Positions 32,717-44,070 of a stretch of DNA of 64,000 bases are shown piece by piece. The notes beneath the pieces are model-generated. The model worked only from the letters and a program-made list of their open reading frames with translations, was not told the DNA's origin and ran no database searches. Position 1 is the stretch's first letter. Each line of letters begins with the position of its first letter. The DNA comes from Solanum dulcamara (Eukaryota > Streptophyta > Magnoliopsida > Solanales > Solanaceae). Position numbers and translations under genes: made by a program. The stretch covers positions 36,507,793 to 36,571,792 of the forward strand of contig NC_077238.1 in NCBI RefSeq assembly GCF_947179165.1, in the 5' to 3' direction.

Positions 32717-34004
32717 ATAGGCCACCCATAGGTTGAGATTTGATGCCTTGTTGTACTTGGACTCCTTGAGGATGAGCTTCTCCATATTATTTTGCAACAT
32801 AAGGGCACTCGGGTTTCTTATGGACCATCTTGCAACATCCATAACAAGCATTTGTTCCCATTAAGAATTTCCCTCCATCATTCTTTCCATAGTTTGCATA
32901 TTTAGGAATAGAAGGGCTACTAACATTCATACCTCCTCTTTGAACTTTTGGGTATGGAAACCTATCCTTAATAAACTTCTTTCCCAAATCTTGGCCTTGT
33001 TAAGATAAGCCACTACTACTACCACTAGTCCTAGCTTTGGAGAACACACCTTCATACCAGACCTCTTAGAAACCCTCATTCTCACCTCTTTAAGCTTTTC
33101 TGATTCAATTTATTCAGCGAAAGTGATGAGCTAATATAATGCAACTTCTTTCACAAGCATGGTGGTATGACATTCCTTAGAAAATAAGTTGGACACCCAT
33201 AATATGAATTGACTCATTCGGGTATGTGGATCGGCAACCAATGAAGGAGCATACTTGGATAGCTTAGTAAACTTGAGGGCATAGTCCCTCATTCCTATAT
33301 TACCTTATCAAAGATTAATAAACTCCAACACTTTAGCTTCCCTATCTCAAGAGGGAAAAATTGATCAAGGAAAGCATATTTGAACGCTTCCGATTCAATA
33401 GGACCTTGATCTACCATCTCTATCTCCCATTGAGTGTACCAAAATTGAGAAACACCCTTGACTTGGTAAGCCGGCAACTCTGCTTTCTCCTCCGAAGTCA
33501 CCCCCATGATACTCACTATTTTATAGACCTCATCAATGAACTCATGGGAGTCCTCATCTACTTTAGATCCATGGAACTCGAGAGGGTTCATTTATGCAAA
33601 GTCCCTTACTCTACAACATGGAGTAGGAATATTAGTAGGAGCCAAAACCCTTTTGTTTGCCACTACTTGGGCTAACATGGTGAAAGTTGTATGAATCTCC
33701 GCATGTGTCACTTGTTCCGGCAAAGGGACATTGCCTTGAGGAACCGGAGGATCTTGGACTTCATTAACATTGTTCCCCCTTGGCAATGGTGGTCTTTGGA
33801 GGCATTTTATGCATAATGCAAAGGGTAATTCTTAAGAAAAGGTAGTATTAGGGTAAACTCTATAGCATGATATTAAACATAAAAGAAGTGAGGATTCCTA
33901 AAATACCTTATAGCCTCCTATTCATGGATATGGCACGCTGCACAACCATTATTAATACTCTACTTGATGCAGTGTGTTGGACACCTTAGGATATCTTAAA
34001 CCTT
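32717..34004 (-). pseudogene. Element E gag (minus strand)
   Basis: The gag start is ATG at 33805 (MPPKTTIAKG), about 195 bases after the point where the solo LTR interrupts the leader. An early frame change follows, then VNEVQDPPVPQGN, VRDFA and MNPLEFHGSKVDEDSHEFID at 33591, with EEKAELPAYQVKGVSQFWY of the capsid-like retrotransposon gag domain. A middle part near 33060-33300 is broken. The zinc knuckle is intact: CYGCCKMVHKKPEC, C-x2-C-x4-H-x4-C, at about 32800-32850. The protein then runs to the solo LTR at 32717. It is a pseudogene, but the most complete gag in the window. Confidence 0.87.
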
Positions 34005-36318
34005 TGTCACGACCCAAGCCTAGGGCCTAGACGTAACATGGCAAATGAGGAACCCAAAAATACATCAAACAAGCCTCTTAGCATTCTTTTAGCCTTTCAT
34101 AGGTAATGATGATAAATAAATAAACAAAAATCATAATAGTAAATCTTCAACTTATATATGTCCAACAATACCTCTAACTATTAGATTTAACAGGGCTAAG
34201 ATAAGTCCCTAGCTCACCCTAAATCATAATAGAAGAAATGTCATAGAAACATATATCAACATATCATAAGCTAGAAAGATAAAGGAATATTGTTCCTGGA
34301 ACATGGGAACTCACCAAAAGTAGTTTTTAATAAAATCTTCACTAGCCACGTGGAGGAGAACGAGGAGGAGAACTAGTCCCTATATGGTGATATCATGTAG
34401 GCAAAAGAGTATGCGTTAGTACTTTGAATGTACTATGTATGTAAGGATGCATGAACATTGAGGAAACTTTAAAATATTTATGTAATATGGAATATAATGT
34501 AATGCATGCATAATAAATCATATAAATATCCTTTAAAACATTCATTTTATGGGAAAATGACCATAACCGACATTAAAGACCATGCGAGCTATTATATGGA
34601 ATCCAACATAACCCCTATGTTGGCCGGGGAGACTACTTGCCAGGTAGAACTTCGTCAACTTCATTTATTTCTTTAACTTTAACTTTAAGGGCTTTCATGG
34701 ACCGATTAGCCTAAGCCTACAAGGGCTCCTATGTTATCACATAGTTAATGAGACAAGGGGTTGCTACTAGGATTACCTTACTGAATCCCACCTCAATGCC
34801 CCATTCGGTGCTAAGTCAATCCCACGGAATAGTTTAATACTTCAAAATATTCATACCATATAACTTGAGAATTCAAACATCATATTCGGTAGAATAGCTC
34901 ATTAAAATATTTGATAATTCAAATATGCAAGAATTGTCCTTATTGTATAAAGAATCCATCATTCATATTATTTCATCATTCTTTTATTTCATAAGACTCT
35001 CTTTTGATCATAGATATTGCTTTCATAAATATTCATTTGGAGTCAAAGCTTTCAAGTCAAACTTTATTAAAATATAGTAAAGCTAGGTGGGTTCAAATCA
35101 CTTCAACTTGCAAATATGTATGTAAATAAATATACATAAATACTTTGAAATCCATTAATTAAAAATCATGCTTTAAACAACCCACCATGAATTTCAATAA
35201 TCTTTAAATAGATAAATAGAGGAATTACTTGCAAACCATCAATTCATATATATGAAATCATATTACATCAAAATAGACCAATAATCATTAGTTTAACCAT
35301 GATTTATATACTATTAAGTAAAAATAAGAATTACCATAAGAAAATATTACTTGAAATCAAGAGACTTAATTGAAAGAGTTTTTGAACTACATGGGTGAAA
35401 GTAACAATGAATAAATACTTACATAACTTAGAGTAAAGCTTAAAGAAAATAAACATAATTTATCATAGAATCAAAATAATTTAGACATGAGAGTGGAAGG
35501 AATACTCTCATTGAAGCCTTATATACCTGGAATTCGAAGCTTTAGTCGGAACCGAAGAACTTAGTGAACACTCTTGAGTCCTAGATTTTCTCCCCGCCGG
35601 AATATTTTGTGTACTACCCGGAGTATATGAATCACCGAAATAGTATTTCTTCAGTACTAAGAACTAAAACTATATTTGAGAATGATTAAAGAAGTGTATA
35701 GAGAGAAGAGTTGCTTGAGAAAGCTTGATGAATAAAATAAGGAAATAAGATAGGTATTTATAGGTGTGGAAGAGGGACCTAACAATAAATAAAATAATTA
35801 TAAAGAAAAAATCTAAAAATTTAATGGAAAATTATGATGTCATGGGTGATGTTAAATAGAGGATAATTGATGTCAAATGTATCTAGATCTTTTCATGGTA
35901 GCTGAGATGAGTTCTTTTTAACAGAATACTCTTCTTCGGAGCTGCGTTTGAATATGATAAATTCTTTATTAGGATTTGATGTATTTATAAGAATTGTAGA
36001 TATGAAAGTTTAGTTTCATATCGTTTAAGAATCAACCAATTTGGATAATCCTATACTGAGATATGATTTTTCTTCTATAAATATTCTATTTTTTCACAGC
36101 ATCCCATCTTACAAAAAATAATTTATTTGACCTAGTTAACCTACGAAAATTAAAATATGGTCTTATAAAAGTTGTAGGTAATGATCTTGTGGTTACTCAG
36201 AAATTTGAATCACCTAATTTGGACAATTCTATGAAAAGTTATGCCTAAAATATAGAGGTTGTATCATTTTTAGACGAGAATTGAAACATTGTATACAACA
36301 TTTTTAGGGGATGTTACA
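34005..36318 (-). mobile_element. Solo LTR between E leader and primer site (minus)
   Basis: A 2314-bp LTR starts on the minus strand with TGTAACATCCCCTAAAAATG at 36318 and ends CTAGGCTTGGGTCGTGACA at 34005. The flanks are ACCTT (34000-34004) and ACATT (36319-36323). The uninterrupted family sequence near 17915 reads AAACCTTGTGCTCTG, which shows that the right flank mutated from ACCTT. It is inserted 1 base from the E primer-binding site. It is the inverted relative of the solo LTR at 30396-32716. The dyad pair is at 34379-34435. There are no genes within. Confidence 0.92.
34379..34435 (-). promoter_or_regulatory. Paired dyad element in minus solo LTR
   Basis: As printed on the plus strand, CCTATATG and CATGTAGG (34379-34401) pair with one T-G wobble. 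After 15 bases come TAGTAC and GTACTA (34417-34435). Confidence 0.55.
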
Positions 36319-36324
36319 ACATTG

Positions 36325-36337
36325 TGCTCTGATACCA
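36325..36337 (-). other. Primer-binding site of element E
   Basis: TGCTCTGATACCA is a perfect reverse complement of the initiator tRNA-Met site. It sits 4 bases from the LTR end at 36342. Confidence 0.92.
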
Positions 36338-36341
36338 AGTT

Positions 36342-38441
36342 TGTAAAGGCCCTAGTCGTAACACGATTATCAAAACAATGAAGGAATCCAACCAAGCCTT
36401 TTGACATATCATAAAACATGTATAAGGTAAAGTAAATATGGAAATATCATAAGATAGTCCAAACCATGATTCAAAAATAAGAATGTAAGCCAACTACATA
36501 GACTCAAAACATTTGTCCAACTAATGCCTCTAATCATGAACATGGATGGGAGTTAAGATATGTCCCTAGTTTACTCTCTAAAAAAAATATAAAAAAAAGT
36601 CTTTGGAAGAAGAAACAACTAATCAACCGCCCTCAATGGATGAGGACTCTCCAAGACTTTGCCATAGGAACTCAACTAGCCACGTGTGTGGGTATGATCC
36701 TCAACCTCAACTCATACATTATGAGATAATGTAGGCAACAATATGCATAAGTACATATGACTATACTAAGCATACGGGCATGACATGTAATATAAATCAC
36801 AAGATGGAGTGATCAAGAATATACAAGATAGAGAGGATAAGTAAAACTACGAGGAAAGTCATAAGGATCAAAGCATTTAAGACACGTAGTTGAAGATCAT
36901 AACTTAATAATCAAATACATAAGTGGGACAGAAACCATAACCGACAATAATACCATGCGAGCTATAAAATGGAATCATGTTATCTCTCCATACAATGACG
37001 AAAAAGGGAATCTACTTGCCAAGGTAGACTCTACCTCGCAAGGCACATTATGTACATACGCTATATGTGGATCTACTAGCTAAGCCATAAGGAAACATAC
37101 AACAGTATGTAGTTTAAGATACATGAGGATGCTACTATGGATTTTGATAGGCCCCCCACCTCAACTCCACTCTATGCTAAGTAAAATTCCACGGAATTCG
37201 TAACATAGAAAAAATACTTAGCATATATCATAACTTGTTGATAAACTTCATAATTAATAAAATAGCTCAGTTCATAACATAATTGCAATATGAGTATTGG
37301 CCTTTTGTCATTATAAATCATACTGGCATAATTCATATAGTTATGCCTTAGGTCACCACATGAGGTCCTAAGTCACATTTCTTCATAACTTGCATGAAAT
37401 TCATATATTGAATATATTTACAATTCATGATCATAATTCATACTTGAATTTATAGAAAAATTTATATACACAATCAATTTGATTGAAAACCCATAAAAAT
37501 ACCTTTAAAATATTGAACTCCATAATCATAATTCATATAATTTATCATAGAAAATAAATTCATTCATGGGCATTCATAATTTAAGTTGAAATCTTGTAAT
37601 TTATGTAGAAACGTACTTATTATGATCATTAATAAATATTTAAAATCAAATTGACATAGCCCACCAAAATTCATTAAAATTGGAGTTTAAAGGTAATGAG
37701 ATTTTATAAATAAACTTTAGACTCCATGAGTGAAAGGAACTCACAAATTAATACACACATCCCATGATTGAAATTGGACTTGAATTTGAGAAAGGAGACT
37801 TGATCTTGAAGAAACCCTAATCAATACCTTTGAACTCTTGAGGAACCTTGGGAGAGAAGTCTTGAATTTGTTTGGGGAAATAATGAGGGAATAAAAGAGT
37901 TTTAGGATACAATTCGTAATGAATCTAAACCTTAAAAACGTCCATATACATTATTAGATTGTAGAGAAAATACCAAAACTACCCGTAATTAAAATTCAAA
38001 TCGGGCAACTCTATGACAAGGTCTAAGAATCGTAAAAGCAGTGATGAGTCATAGTAATGACTCATCCTGCAGGCCCTGAGAAACACCTAAGAAAAACAAG
38101 TCTTTGAACTTTTGTTATTAGTCAGGTATACAACTTACCCTAGAGTCTACGATTGTAAGGTCACTTGTCCTGCAGATCTGAGAAATTACCCATTTACTGA
38201 GCCTTTGATGTTTTCATACAACTTATTTTGATGAGTTGTCATATCTTCTACGAATCAAACTATTAAGTCGTAGAGTGGATTTTGAGGATGACCCCTACAG
38301 GTCATCAGACCTTGCTACGATGACTTATATCTATGAGTCATCATTTTCTTTACAAGTCGTCAAGTGACTCGTCACCCTCACTTTTGCCTTAGTAAATTTT
38401 AAAACCCTGAACTCATGTATACAACTCATTTTTACGACTCG
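36342..38441 (-). mobile_element. Element E 5' LTR, missing its U3 start (minus strand)
   Basis: On the minus strand this LTR ends at 36342 (…GGGCCTTTACA), 4 bases from the primer-binding site. It is collinear with 17940-19691 and 23754-24102. On the right, similarity stops at about 38441 (ACGACTCGT), about 115 bp before the expected TGTAAGACC start, and a copia pol stub follows at once. It contains a perfect dyad with arms GATGAGTCAT and ATGACTCATC (38043-38066) and the paired dyad element from about 36713. The lost end removes any target duplication. Confidence 0.87.
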
Positions 38442-39143
38442 TGACATGATAGTTGATCCTTTTACAAAGGCAATATTTAGATACTTGTTTAAGAAACATG
38501 TTAAGACTCTAGACTTGTATAGGATATGATAATATTTATATATTGTAAAACAACTTGGTTTTTATAATATTCTCGTTAATATAAGACTATTGAATTTATG
38601 TTCATATCTCATATGCATGTGATAATATTTTAGAAATAAAGAGTGTAGGGCAAGTCACAGGATTGACTCTTTCACACGAGCAATCACCTCTTACATACAA
38701 GAACATGAAGAGATAAGTTTTACTACACCGCATTATGACTTATTTTATAAGCTAAACAAGAGCCTCTCTATGAAGATGAGTTTAAGGATCATTGAAGAGA
38801 AAAATTTGAGTTAGACATCTAAAGATGTCTACACCAAGGCCTGTACGATATTGAACAATAAAATGAATGAGACACATGCACCAATATATGGAAAAAATAT
38901 CATATGCACATATTTCATACCACGTGTATTAATCGATCAATGGGTTAGTAAAAGTATGGTTTTGTGCTTCTTCATTGTGTGAGACTTCAAAAAGTTAAAC
39001 TAACTTATCATTGGAATCCCCTTTGATTGTTTACTGTTTATTGAAGATTCAATCAATGCTGCTATTTTATCATATCACTAATTTCCATGAATGATTTTGC
39101 AGTGTAGTGCATGTCTAGGAAAGTAGTTAAATTGGAACAGATA
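38442..39143 (+). mobile_element. Ty1/copia pol end and 3' region
   Basis: From about 38448 the plus strand reads VDPFTKAIFRYLFKKHVKTL and then a stop, which is the very end of a copia-type RNase H / polyprotein tail (D-P-x-T-K signature). Only about 25 residues are present; everything upstream is missing at the junction with the E LTR. The rest, to 39143 and on into copy 2 (39144 to about 39844), is non-coding. A polypurine tract and LTR start could not be fixed. This junction is the best candidate for the breakpoint of the 39-kb duplication. Confidence 0.65.
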
Positions 39144-39844
39144 GATTCTAGTGGAAAGGACAGACGATTAAATTAAAAAATAAATATAACTTGTATACAC
39201 AAGTCGGATATTGCACTAACCATATAGGTATCGAGTGTCATTGCGTATATAAATTTAAACATGAACTTGATCTCACCTCTATAAGAGGACGAGGGATCAG
39301 ATATGTCACTATTGAAGTACTAAATGATGTTTGGGTATTGTGAGTAATAGAATCCTCATATTATTATTTAATTCTTTCCACATGTGATTGCATTCCAATG
39401 TAGAGCTTGTAAAACCTTCTATGTAAAGCTCTTGATACTCGCAGGTCGCACTGATTTGGGTGTTTTCCACCATGTGCAAAGTACAAGATGTTAAATTTTG
39501 TGTATCATGGATCGCCCATGTGTACTGAGCCAATCCGACTCAAATCCAATCTGAATCCCTTCTGGAAAAAGGGATAAAGAAAAGAAGTTTTTCTTAATTC
39601 AAATATGGCAGGGGGCAATTACAACTATATCCATGTAACCTTGTATGAAGGGAGTGCCTCCTCCTAAAGAAAATTGAGTGAAACAGAAAGAAAAGCAGAG
39701 TAAAACAGAAGAAATGAAAAAGTATTCCAATTTCCCACACTAACATCAGCACAAAGAGGCATTTAGTTTGTGGAATATAATATTTATTTCTATAAGACCA
39801 CAAAAGTTGAAACGTTAAAATGGAAAGAAGAAGTGCAAAAATAG
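39144..39844 (+). mobile_element. Ty1/copia 3' tail or flank (copy 2 part)
   Basis: This continues the copia remnant from 38442 without a break and is the counterpart of 1-701 (eight substitutions counted by eye in 660 bp). No gene was seen. The 69-codon minus-strand frame at 39594-39803 is the twin of the one at 451-660 and was not called. Confidence 0.5.
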
Positions 39845-42078
39845 TGTCGGGTAATAGTTCTCACGAGATGACCTACGGGGCATAGAAATTCCTAAAGACC
39901 ATAGGAAGGTATCGTAGGAAGGCTATTGGAGATTGAAAATTTCCTAACTATTGGGTGAGAAGGGTTAGTGGATTCTATGGACCATAAAAGGTCCTATTGT
40001 CCATTGAAGGGGGCCATAAGAAATTCTCTCAGGTTGGGAAGTTAACTAAGTACCATGTCACTTGACGAGAGAGTCCTATGAACCGTATAAAGTGTTAAGA
40101 GTCATACGACCATCCTTAATATGAGGTTGACAAACTTAGGCTTTTGGGATTTCTAAGGTATGAAGGGAAATAGGAGTCTATGACCCCTAAATAATTTGAG
40201 GACCCATAGATAGGAGTCCTAGGAAGGGTGATCAATTCCCATTACCCACTGACTTTGGACATGATTTCTACAAATAAATTTTATGACCCATATGAATATC
40301 TATGATCCATAAGAAATGGTTCATAGAAGTTAATTGTAATTCTAGTAGCTCTGGAATTTGGATCGAAGTCATACGAGTACTTTCGATGATCCGTAGAAGA
40401 CCTTATCGACCATAGGTCCTGTCCATAAGGTCACTTCAATAGTTTTAAGTTAGGGTTATTTTGAACAATTCATTTCATATAACTCCTAACACATCATTTT
40501 AGACAATTTCCTGATGTCCTGTAACTACCCAAACCCTTCAAACTAACCCCATTACCTCTCATTCTCATATAATCATCTAAGGCACTCAAGGTTCTCTCCC
40601 AAGATTTCTTCTCCAAGATAAAGGTAGGGTTTCAAGGTGAAGTTCAAGAATACATTGTTAGGCTTTGCATTAGGGATTTGATTATCAAGGTATGTGGTAA
40701 TTTCTTTCATACATTGGGCCCCAAAAGATATTAATTCTTCAATTTCAATTTCATCTAATTCAAGTAGGGTTTTATATCAATTTTAATGGGTCCTTTTTAA
40801 TTTTATGCAATTTATGTTATTCTAATTTATTATGCATGAATTTACTAAGATACATGATTTTTAATTAATTTCATACTGACCTATGTATCGTGCCTATGAT
40901 TTTTACCCATGAACTATGAATTTTGATCATGAAATTGATGAAAGAATTATGCATGTTTTAAGATAATGATTAATTGTGTTTCAAGAATGTTTTTTAACAA
41001 GTATAAATAAATTGTGAAAGGTTTTCTCACACTATAACTGAAATCATGATTTAGATGCTTAGAAAGGTAAGTATCGATATGAATTATGTTATAAATCATA
41101 ATTTGAAAAAATCTACTCTTATATGAAAGGACATACTATTATATGAAATGAGGTAGTCTTATATAATTTTATGATGTGGATTGGTAGATGTTTATTGTCT
41201 TTCCTAATTTTAGGTTGATGATAGAATTATATCATTGGAATTTTACTTAGCACTGAGAGGGCTTTAGGTGGACGCTTGGTAAGGGTGTCTCTAGTAGCAA
41301 CCTCTACTCCCAAATTATATACCTCCGTATGTTGTCTAAAATGACTTAGAAAGTGAATCCAAAAAAAAATCATGATGATAATGAAATGAAGTCTACCTTT
41401 GCAAGTAGCCTCCCCTTTTATGGTGTGGGAGTTACAGTCCATATCCCATCAAAATGACTATGTTTTCTTACAAGCTAAACATTTCTTTTTATGACATATT
41501 TCTCTTATCTCATGATCTTATGGTTTACTTCATGTTTTTCAAGGAATTATGGTCATGCATCTCATGTTCATGCTTAGTATGTTCTTTTATTCACATTATG
41601 CATATTTCTCACATACTTAGTACATTCCATGTACTAATGCATGCTTTGGCCTATATTATTTCATAATATAGGTCAGGATGCTCCTGCCTATTCCCATGGC
41701 TAGTTTGGGTTCCACTCAGAGTTGCTTATTTTGGTAATTCCGAATGATTCAATGGAGAACACTTTATGTTAGTTATTTACTTTTAAACTTATGTACTTTC
41801 TTATTTTTTGGGTGAGGTAGGTCTTGTCTTATTTCGTCATCTATATTAATAGAGGTATTTTTGGACTAGACGAGTATGTTTTATTCATTTTGACTGTTAT
41901 GTTTGTGATTTCTTTTTTATCGAGATTTCTATGTTTGATACTATCTTCCACATTTATGCCTACTCTTGATTTCATGTTATGTTATGTCATGTTATGTATA
42001 CTAAGATGCTTGTTTAGGATCTCTTGAGATTTTAGGCATGATGTCACATCTAAGAACCAGCTTGGGTCATGAAAAAAC
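39845..42078 (+). mobile_element. Element A 5' LTR, copy 2
   Basis: Counterpart of 702-2935 at offset 39143, with the same uncertain left end. The dyad pair is at about 41618-41672; the inner loop differs by one base (ATTATTTCAT versus ATTGTTTCAT). Confidence 0.7.
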
Positions 42079-44070
42079 ATTTTATCAAAGTATATGGTTC
42101 AAGTGTTCTAGGTGTCTTACATGTTGCGTCAAATAGTCTTGTTCATGGGTGTGACATGCCAACTCTATGAATAGGAGCTGAGGCATTTAGGAAACTTCAC
42201 TTCTTTCATTATTCTTAAGTCTTGCGATAGAGTTGAACTCTATAAGGTTTTCCTTCAATCTCTTGTTCTTTGCATTATAGAATCATTATAAAGGCATAAG
42301 TCAACCACGAGGTGGTTGCTTCCGTGAACCCAAATATTGATATGGAGGATACTAGAGTGCGTGATTTAACATAGATGAGACCTCCAGAGTTTCATGGTGA
42401 AAGGTGGATAAGGATCCAAAGAGTGCATAGAGGGTATCCAAAAGATTGTTAACATAATGGGGGTGATGCCAATGGTAAAGGCGGACTTAGCTGTATATCT
42501 ATTAAAAGGTGTAGCCCAAATTTGATTTGATCAATGGAAAGAAGAAAGAATTAGGGATGCAAGTCCTTCAGAATGGGAAGAATTTAAAGATGCATTTCGT
42601 GACCGTTTCTTTCCCTTTAAGTTGAGGGCCGCCAAAATTAAAGAGTACATCAACTTTAGGTGAGATTACTTGAGAATGAGAGAGTATGCCGTGAATTTTA
42701 CTCAATTTTCTACATATGCTCCTTTCATAGTTTTCGACCCTAGAGCTCATACCGACAAGTTTATTTCGGGTGTTCCAGACTGTGGTCAAAGGGTGTACAA
42801 TTGTCGTATTTATCAAAAAGATGGAAATCTCAAGGTTGATGACTCATGCTGAGAAAATTGAGGGAAAAATACTCAAGGAGAAAGCTAGAGAGTGAAAGAG
42901 GGCAAGGACCAATGGTGGTCACTTTTTACATATGAGATCTAGTAATGGTGGTCGTTCACTTTGCCCAAAGTTCTCCAGATAGAATTCTTCTATTACTCTG
43001 ACTTTGAAGTTCAACAATGATATGGTATCTAACCCTAAGCCTCAAGGGAGTTCTTTGAGTGGTCGAGACTATCCGTGCATGTAGGAAGTGTAGAAAGATC
43101 CATCAAGGTGACTGTTTAGTGGGTTCTGATGCTTGTTATGGTTATGGTAAGACGGGTCCTCAAATTTGGACTACTATTTCCTGTTCTCTATCTCAGCAGG
43201 GTACTTCATCAGGTCTAGGAGATGGTCAGTGCCACAATAATTTTTATGCTCTTTAGACTTGTCAAGAGTTGGTGGATTATTTTGATGTGGTGACTGGTAT
43301 TTTACGAGTCTTTCAATTTGATATATATGTTTTGTTAGATTTGGGAGTTAATCTTTATTTTTTTTATTCCTTATCTTTCTATGAAGTTTGAGGTTAGTCA
43401 CGGAATCTTGTTAAAACATTTTTTCTATCAATACTACTATTGGTGATTCAAATTTTGCTAAATGAATCTATAGAAATTGCCCGGTCTAAGTTTTTTATGA
43501 AATCACCTCTATTGATTGTAGAACCTGAGTTAAGTTTTAGTTTTCTAATGAGCCAGTCCTAAAATGGAAGGATAGTATTTCTGTGTTTAAGGATCAATTC
43601 ATCTCATGACTTATAGCTCAGAAAATTATTTTTTAAGGATTGTATTTATCATCTAGAACGATTTAGGAATACACATTCTGAAACCCTTACTTTTGAGTCA
43701 ATTTCGGTTGATAATGCATTTTTGAAAGTGTTCCTCGATGATCTTCTGGTATTCCTTATGAAATGGAATATAGACTTTAGTATTTATCTTTTTCTTGATA
43801 CCCAACCTATCTCTATACCTGCTTATAGAATGACTTATGTGGATTTTAAGGAATTGTTGGATTAGTTAAAAGACTTATTGGATAAGGGATTCATTAGACC
43901 GACTATCTCTCCATGGGGTGATCAAGTTCTCTTTGTTCAAAAACAAGAAAGTTTTCTTCTTATGTGTATTGACTGCAATAAGTTACAAAAAGTCACAATC
44001 TAGAATAAGTATCCCATCCCAAGGATTCATGACTTGTTTGATCAACTCCAAGGTGAAAGTTAATTATAAA
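42079..44070 (+). pseudogene. Element A gag-pro-RT remnant, copy 2
   Basis: Counterpart of 2949-4925. Gag is at about 42670-42850 (REYAVNFTQFSTYAP). The zinc-knuckle frame is open longer here (43059-43256), because a stop in copy 1 (CTTGATCAGG) reads CTTCATCAGG. A 2-bp difference near 43807 moves the offset to 39145. RT is again cut by the minus-strand LTR at 44071. Non-functional. Confidence 0.8.

Larger units (their letters stand above)
1..39143. repeat. Large direct repeat, copy 1 (about 39.1 kb period)
   Basis: The first bases of the window recur at 39144, and the two stretches stay collinear to the end of the window (64000 matches about 24873). The offset is 39143 at the start, 39145 near 7700, 39147 near 13000, 39129 near 20000 and 39127 near 24400, so only small indels separate the copies. 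Eight substitutions were counted by eye in the first 660 bp. Every nested insertion and truncation in the first 24.9 kb is present in both copies, so the repeat formed after all of them. The stretch 24874-39143 has no second copy inside the window. Either a true tandem segmental duplication or two joined haplotypes would give this picture. Confidence 0.97.
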
